A stretch of DNA of 10,849 nucleotides, taken from contig JAIFNJ010000156.1 of assembly GCA_020047835.1 (NCBI GenBank), positions 1 through 10,849 of the forward strand, given 5' to 3'. The notes under the pieces are model-generated. The model had not been told where the DNA came from. It did not search any database and was given only the letters and a program-made list of their open reading frames with translations. The position numbers were made by a program, and so were the translations under genes. The DNA is from Bacteroidota bacterium (GTDB lineage Bacteria; Bacteroidota; Bacteroidia; Bacteroidales; SZUA-534). How positions within the stretch are numbered: the stretch's first letter is position 1; the number at the start of each line of letters is the position of its first letter. Below, piece after piece: positions 6,801 to 10,849 of this stretch.

Positions 6801-9620
6801 TTATTGAGCAGGACTCATTACAACTTCAAATTTTCCTGCTTTTTGCAATAATTCTTTTGTAAATGCTTCCACTTGCTCTGCAGTTATTCCATTAACAATA
6901 TTTTCATAGGCAGCAGGTACCACAATTATTTCGTTGTGTTGATAATATTGAATAATAGCATTTACCCAATAATTGTTTTTGCGAAGATTTTCCTGACGGA
7001 CTTTAATAAAATTTTTAATGGCTTCGTTCAAATCTTCTGACTGCACACCTTTCAAATAGAGTGAATCCATTTCAGCATAAACAATTCCTTTTAATTTCTC
7101 AGCTTTAGCCGGATCAGTATCAAAAGCAACTAATAAACTATACTCTTCTTTTGGATAGTGAGCTAAGTTACCTCGAACGGAAACGCCATAAGAGCCACCT
7201 TCGGTTTCACGAATTACATCAGTATATCTTTTGTCGAGCAGTTCGGCTACCATATCTATGAGAATGCGGTTGGTAGCATTGTATTTCATAGCGCCATGAA
7301 GTTTTACATAGATGGAAGTCTTGGGGGTTTCCATAGGTTTTTGAAAATGTTTTTGGGTTCCATTAGCAGGATACATTATCCCATTGTCTTTCCAAGTCTC
7401 ATTCCTTTTCTCCGTTGCCAAACTTCCCAAGTACTTTTCTATTAAAGGTTTCATTTTTTCGGAATCAATGTTTCCAACAAATACAAAAGTAAAATTGGTA
7501 GCATCCGAAAAACGTTCGTTATATACTCGCTTAATGGTTTCAAAATCAATTTTTTGAACATTCTGAGTATTGAACAATATCGTTCGTTCGTTATAATTAG
7601 TTCCTACCATGGTAATGGAATCCCGAAAAGCCTTATTTATATCGGCATCTAAATTAGCTACATAAGCTACATACCTTGATTTTAAAGCATTAAATGCATC
7701 TTCATCAAAACGGGGTTGTTCCAATTGCAGGTAGGTAAGTTGCAATAAGGTTTCAAAATCCTGAATGGAAGAACTACCTTGCAATCCCTCACTTAAATCG
7801 CCAACACTCGGTGAAATTGAAACTATTTTGCCTGTTAAAAGTTTTTGCAAGCTCATTTGATCGAATTTACCCACACCAAATGCACTCATAAAATTGCTAA
7901 TCATTTGAATTGATGGTAAATCAGCAGCTGGATACAATGAACTTCCACCCATACTAAATACATTCATTAAAATTTCATTTTCTTTAAAATCGGTAGATTT
8001 CAATACTACTCTTACTCCATTTTTCAAAATATATTCAGTAGCTCCAAATTCCTTTAACGGATTTTCTTTGGCAATTTTTGAACCTTTTAAATCAACGGAA
8101 ACTAATGGTTCATTAATTACTTTATCTTCATACGGTTTTAACTCTGTATTTTTTACTTTATTGGCAATTTCCAGAATTTGCTCTTTGGTGGGATAAACCA
8201 AACCTTCTTTTTCCGGACCAGTTAATATAAATATTTGATTGGTATCAGTATTCCATGTTTTAGCCAAGGCATTTAACTCATCAATTAAAATAGTTGGCAG
8301 CAATTGTTGCACTATTTTATATTCCAATTCAATGCCTGGAGCTGGCTCATTAGTTAAATAATTCATTTGTAATTCCCGTACCAACCGATCATTCATCTGT
8401 TTGTTACGTTCTTTATAATTTTTCTCAAATTGGCTCAATAATGAAATTTTTGCCCGTTCCAGTTCACTGTTTACAAAACCAAAATTGCGTAATCGTTCAT
8501 TTTCAATCAGCGCGGCCTCAATTCCCCCTGAAATATTATCCTCTTTTAAGGTAACTCCAACATTATAAACATCCATCAATCGAACCATATTATAATAAGC
8601 AGCATAAGCACCTATAAAGGGTGGATTGCCTGTTTGAATCATTTCATCAAAACGGGTTCCAATCATTTCAGCATATAATTCTTCAACTAATCCTTGCCGG
8701 TAATAGGTTAAATCCTTCTCATTAAAAGGAGTTGCCTGATGTTTGCAATAATAGGAAAAGCTGATGTTTGGAGCCTCCGGATCAGTAATTACGCCAACAA
8801 TTGGTTGCGTATTTCCGGGAACTTCAAAGTAACTTCGCTCTTTTGGATTCTCAATAGCCGCAATTGGTGAGAATACATTTTTAATCTTCTCTTCAATTTT
8901 TGCAGCATCCAAATCGCCCACAACTATTATGGCTTGTAAATCGGTTCGATAATAATCATGATAAAAATCGCGGATAACTTTTGGATCAAATTTATCAATC
9001 ACATCAAGGCTACCAATTACATCACGTTCTGCATATTTTGAGCCTTGAAAAATATATTTACGACTTTCATAATATAAACGCATCTGCCCCGAGCGCCTGG
9101 TTCGCCATTCTTCGTGAATTACTCCACGCTCCTTATTAATTTCATCATCGGTAAGTAATAAAAAGTCGCTCCAATCGTGCAGAATAAGTAAGGTGGAATC
9201 AATCAAATTTTCGTTAGTGGTAGGCACATTACTTAAATTGTAAACTGTTTCGTCCACATTGGTATAAGCATTTATATTCCTACCAAAGGCCACTCCATAT
9301 TTTTCCAAATAATTGAGAATTCCTTTATCCGGAAAATTTTTGGTGCCATTAAAAGCCATGTGCTCTAAAAAGTGCGCCAATCCGTTTTGCTCGTCAGTTT
9401 CGAGTATAGCTCCAACGTTTTGTACAATATAAAAACTGGCCCGTTCCTTTGGTTCCTCATTATGCAACACATAATAGGTCAATCCATTGGCTAATTTTCC
9501 GTAACGTACATTTGGATTTAGAGGCAATTTTTCTAATTTATTGGCTTCCTGAGCCCAACTTATCCCTAATGAAAAAAATAAAAAGGATAGCACTACAAAT
9601 AATTGTTTTACGTTCATCAT
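6801..9620 (-). CDS. Secreted M16 family zinc metalloprotease (two M16 domains)
   Basis: A 939-residue exported metallopeptidase of the insulinase/pitrilysin clan, likely degrading peptides in the periplasm or outside the cell. Residues 1 to about 24 are a signal peptide (hydrophobic LFVVLSFLFFSLGISWA, cut near AQ). The first M16 domain holds the inverted zinc motif HFLEH (H83, E86, H87) and the downstream ligand E164 in KERGVIHEE, 77 residues after H87 as in pitrilysin. The second half (about 530-930) has no HxxEH but keeps the RETEGGSYGV element (R804, Y811) that closes the active site in this family. This is the usual one-active, one-inactive arrangement, in one chain. ATG codons at 9620 and 9617 are adjacent; either would do. 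It is monocistronic, with a terminator just downstream. I see only a weak promoter candidate upstream (TTAATTTG, 9684-9677, one mismatch). Confidence 0.95.
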   Translation of the reverse strand: MMNVKQLFVVLSFLFFSLGISWAQEANKLEKLPLNPNVRYGKLANGLTYYVLHNEEPKERASFYIVQNVGAILETDEQNGLAHFLEHMAFNGTKNFPDKGILNYLEKYGVAFGRNINAYTNVDETVYNLSNVPTTNENLIDSTLLILHDWSDFLLLTDDEINKERGVIHEEWRTRRSGQMRLYYESRKYIFQGSKYAERDVIGSLDVIDKFDPKVIRDFYHDYYRTDLQAIIVVGDLDAAKIEEKIKNVFSPIAAIENPKERSYFEVPGNTQPIVGVITDPEAPNISFSYYCKHQATPFNEKDLTYYRQGLVEELYAEMIGTRFDEMIQTGNPPFIGAYAAYYNMVRLMDVYNVGVTLKEDNISGGIEAALIENERLRNFGFVNSELERAKISLLSQFEKNYKERNKQMNDRLVRELQMNYLTNEPAPGIELEYKIVQQLLPTILIDELNALAKTWNTDTNQIFILTGPEKEGLVYPTKEQILEIANKVKNTELKPYEDKVINEPLVSVDLKGSKIAKENPLKEFGATEYILKNGVRVVLKSTDFKENEILMNVFSMGGSSLYPAADLPSIQMISNFMSAFGVGKFDQMSLQKLLTGKIVSISPSVGDLSEGLQGSSSIQDFETLLQLTYLQLEQPRFDEDAFNALKSRYVAYVANLDADINKAFRDSITMVGTNYNERTILFNTQNVQKIDFETIKRVYNERFSDATNFTFVFVGNIDSEKMKPLIEKYLGSLATEKRNETWKDNGIMYPANGTQKHFQKPMETPKTSIYVKLHGAMKYNATNRILIDMVAELLDKRYTDVIRETEGGSYGVSVRGNLAHYPKEEYSLLVAFDTDPAKAEKLKGIVYAEMDSLYLKGVQSEDLNEAIKNFIKVRQENLRKNNYWVNAIIQYYQHNEIIVVPAAYENIVNGITAEQVEAFTKELLQKAGKFEVVMSPAQ

Positions 9621-9865
9621 TTCTCTGTTTTTTTGGATACTAATTTTATTTTGTCGAAAAATAGGGTTGTGAGTTACAAATTAAACACATTTTGATGCAA
9701 TAAATATTTCTTTGCCTAAAAAAAATGGCACCTTTTCCATGTCATTCAACTTATTTTTTGCTTGTTTTGTTATAATTAAACAGTTCCAACAACGCATCAG
9801 AAACTATTACATGCTTCTTAATTGAAACTAAAATTGAACTAATACATTATTTTTTAAAGTTATTA
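9621..9865. other. Intergenic region between the divergent M16 and cysE units
   Basis: This AT-rich stretch separates the M16 start codon from the cysE promoter. It holds a one-mismatch -7 candidate for the M16 gene on the minus strand (9684-9677). I find no convincing gene, RNA or repeat in it. Confidence 0.5.
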
Positions 9866-9895
9866 TTGCATTATTCTAATATATTAATACCTTTG
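9866..9895 (+). promoter_or_regulatory. Bacteroidota-type promoter of the cysE leader
   Basis: A TTG (9866-9868, within ATTG) and an exact TAnnTTTG -7 element, TACCTTTG (9888-9895), are separated by 19 bp, the normal spacing for the Bacteroidota housekeeping sigma. Transcription should start at about 9900-9903, giving roughly 18 bases before the leader-peptide ATG and about 160 before cysE. This is the best promoter in the window. Confidence 0.75.
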
Positions 9896-9919
9896 CATCT
9901 TAAATTATAAAAAAATACC

Positions 9920-10003
9920 ATGCACCCTTATCAAAATACAAAGTCAATGTGTTGCTGTATGTGCCAATGTGACGGGCGTATTTTGCTTTTGTGTTTGATT
10001 TAG
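9920..10003 (+). CDS. Cysteine-rich leader peptide of cysE (putative attenuator peptide)
   Basis: A 27-codon reading frame starting ATG CAC CCT and ending TAG at 10001-10003. It has six Cys codons (residues 11, 12, 13, 15, 17, 25); the core reads SMCCCMCQC, and the tail is Leu-rich (ILLLCLI). It starts about 18 bases after the predicted transcription start, behind an A-rich leader of the local type, and ends 25 bases before the terminator hairpin. Its job is probably to be translated rather than to work as a protein: ribosomes stalling at the Cys codons when charged tRNA-Cys is scarce would keep the downstream terminator from forming. The tandem Cys codons ahead of the gene for the committed cysteine-synthesis step are the main support. 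An alternative is a tiny metal-binding peptide, but its position makes that less likely. Confidence 0.75.
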   Translation: MHPYQNTKSMCCCMCQCDGRILLLCLI

Positions 10004-10040
10004 AAATAGTAGTACATAAAAACAATATAAGCTCTTTCAC
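9932..10040 (+). promoter_or_regulatory. Mutually exclusive leader RNA stems (pause 1:2 and antiterminator 2:3)
   Basis: Segment 1 (9932-9939 CAAAATAC, plus 9943-9946 GTCA) pairs with segment 2 (9978-9985 GTATTTTG, plus 9970-9973 TGAC): 8 + 4 Watson-Crick pairs across an internal loop, enclosing most of the Cys codons. Segment 2 and following bases can instead pair with the 5' side of the terminator: 9969-9976 with 10033-10040 (seven pairs, two of them G-U, one mismatch) and 9985-9996 with 10020-10032 (eleven pairs, one of them G-U, one mismatch and one bulge). Found by eye; energies not computed. Confidence 0.5.
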
Positions 10041-10061
10041 TGATGGAAGAGCTTTTTTTTT
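10029..10061 (+). terminator. Intrinsic terminator (attenuator) in the cysE leader
   Basis: A 10-bp stem (10029-10038 AAGCTCTTTC with 10045-10054 GGAAGAGCTT, one G-U pair) closes a six-base loop, ACTGAT. A run of nine T (10053-10061) overlaps the 3' end of the stem. It lies between the Cys-rich leader peptide and cysE on the same strand and ends three bases before the cysE ATG, so cysE expression requires read-through. The upstream unit it would otherwise terminate contains only the leader peptide, which is why I read it as an attenuator. Confidence 0.88.
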
Positions 10062-10064
10062 AAT

Positions 10065-10849
10065 ATGAAAATGCAACGAGAAGATTTCTTTAAACAAATT
10101 GGGCAGTTCCGAAGAAGTTCTGTTGGAAAAGTACCTCCACTTAAAGCCAGCTATGATTTACTTAACAATGTAATTGAATTGTTGTTTCCCATATTAAGCC
10201 GTAAGGAATGCAATTCATTAGACAAAGAATTTGAAGGGATTACAAAACAGGTGAAAATTTTATTGCGAACTATCGACTATGAAACAAATCAGGCACAACT
10301 CGTGGCTCAACAATTTGTTGATTCCTTTCCTGAAATCTATTCTTTACTCATAAAAGATGCTACGGCAATATATGAAGGAGATCCTGCCGCTGAAAGTATT
10401 GAAGAAGTGATGGTTAGTTATCCAGGTTTTTATGCTGTTTGCATTTACCGTATTGCACATGAGCTTTATAAACTGAATGTACCAGTGCTCCCTCGGCTAT
10501 TTACTGAATATGGCCACAAACACACAGGTATTGACATCCATCCGGGAGCTCATATTGGGGAATCATTTTGTATAGATCATGGAACAGGAATCGTAATTGG
10601 AGAGACTACTGAGATTGGGAATCATGTTAAGATATATCAGGGGGTTACTTTGGGGGCGTTGAGCGTAACAAAAGAAAAAGCAGGAAAAAAAAGACATCCC
10701 ACAATCAAAGATAAAGTTACTATCTATTCAGGAACTACCATTCTGGGAGGTAAAACGGTTATTGAACACGATACAATAATTGGAGGTAATGTTTGGCTTA
10801 CTGAAAGTGTGGAACCTTATTCCATTGTATTAAACAAGATTGAAGTTTA
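10065..10849 (+). CDS. cysE: Serine O-acetyltransferase (3' end beyond window)
   Basis: Acetylates L-serine with acetyl-CoA to O-acetylserine, the committed step of cysteine synthesis, in the cytoplasm. The 261 visible residues have an N-terminal helical domain (about 1-145), long as in EpsC/CysE-like proteins, then a left-handed beta-helix of hexapeptide repeats (about 155-250: IHPGAHIGE, GIVIGETTEIG, TILGGKTVIE, TIIGGNVWL). Catalytic and substrate residues are recognisable against E. coli CysE: D157 in GIDIHP, D171-H172 in IDHGTG, and H211 in RHPT. The frame is open at the right edge; VEPYSIVLNK resembles the end of the beta-helix, so little may be missing. Start: ATG 10065, or M3 at 10071. 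Both directly follow the leader terminator's T-run, so the terminator stem would also crowd the start codon. It should be controlled by the Cys-rich leader. Confidence 0.95.
   Translation, partial: MKMQREDFFKQIGQFRRSSVGKVPPLKASYDLLNNVIELLFPILSRKECNSLDKEFEGITKQVKILLRTIDYETNQAQLVAQQFVDSFPEIYSLLIKDATAIYEGDPAAESIEEVMVSYPGFYAVCIYRIAHELYKLNVPVLPRLFTEYGHKHTGIDIHPGAHIGESFCIDHGTGIVIGETTEIGNHVKIYQGVTLGALSVTKEKAGKKRHPTIKDKVTIYSGTTILGGKTVIEHDTIIGGNVWLTESVEPYSIVLNKIEV

Noticed and set aside
9725..9775. A 16-codon plus-strand frame starting MAPFPCHS, preceded by a near -7 element (TTTCTTTG).
   Set aside because: Too short, no associated terminator or gene directly downstream, and the promoter match is imperfect.
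9900..10097. A 65-codon minus-strand reading frame opposite the cysE leader.
   Set aside because: It runs antisense through the Cys-rich frame, the terminator and the start of cysE, and has low-complexity composition with no promoter; the plus-strand reading explains the region far better.

Overview
The window looks like ordinary chromosome from a low-GC member of the Bacteroidota, probably class Bacteroidia; I would not go finer. Three things point there. There are three exact matches to the Bacteroidota -7 promoter element TAnnTTTG. Start codons sit behind A-rich leaders without Shine-Dalgarno sequences. The gene families are typical of the group: a PnuC + NadR-like kinase pair, a secreted S41 protease, and a large secreted M16 protease.

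Layout: (1) 139-2811, plus strand: a membrane-anchored, three-PAS sensor histidine kinase with no partner regulator in view. (2) 2872-3995, minus strand: a two-gene unit, pnuC (vitamin B3 nucleoside permease) overlapping a NadR-like ribosylnicotinamide kinase by 37 bp; together they would import nicotinamide riboside and trap it as NMN. (3) 4171-5805, minus strand: a PDZ-containing C-terminal processing protease (S41), separated from pnuC by 175 bp that hold a long perfect hairpin. (4) 5806-6058: a divergent intergenic region with one recognisable -7 element in each direction and an operator-like palindrome/direct repeat between them. (5) 6059-6664, plus strand: a LOG-family nucleotide phosphoribohydrolase. 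(6) 6801-9620, minus strand: a secreted two-domain M16 zinc protease with an intrinsic terminator. (7) 9866-10849, plus strand: a serine O-acetyltransferase gene (cysE, running off the window) behind a long leader.

The most interesting part is the cysE leader. A good Bacteroidota promoter is followed by a 27-codon reading frame (9920-10003) with six Cys codons, five of them within seven codons (CCCMCQC). It is followed by a strong intrinsic terminator (10029-10061) ending three bases before the cysE start. Upstream segments can pair with each other and with the 5' arm of the terminator, in the 1:2 / 2:3 / 3:4 arrangement of classical amino-acid attenuators. I infer a cysteine-sensing, ribosome-mediated transcription attenuator controlling the committed step of cysteine synthesis. 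The architecture is read directly from sequence; the regulation is inference.

Apart from pnuC-nadR and the leader-cysE unit, the genes do not form one pathway and read as separate housekeeping or envelope functions. I see no mobile element, CRISPR array, tRNA or rRNA.
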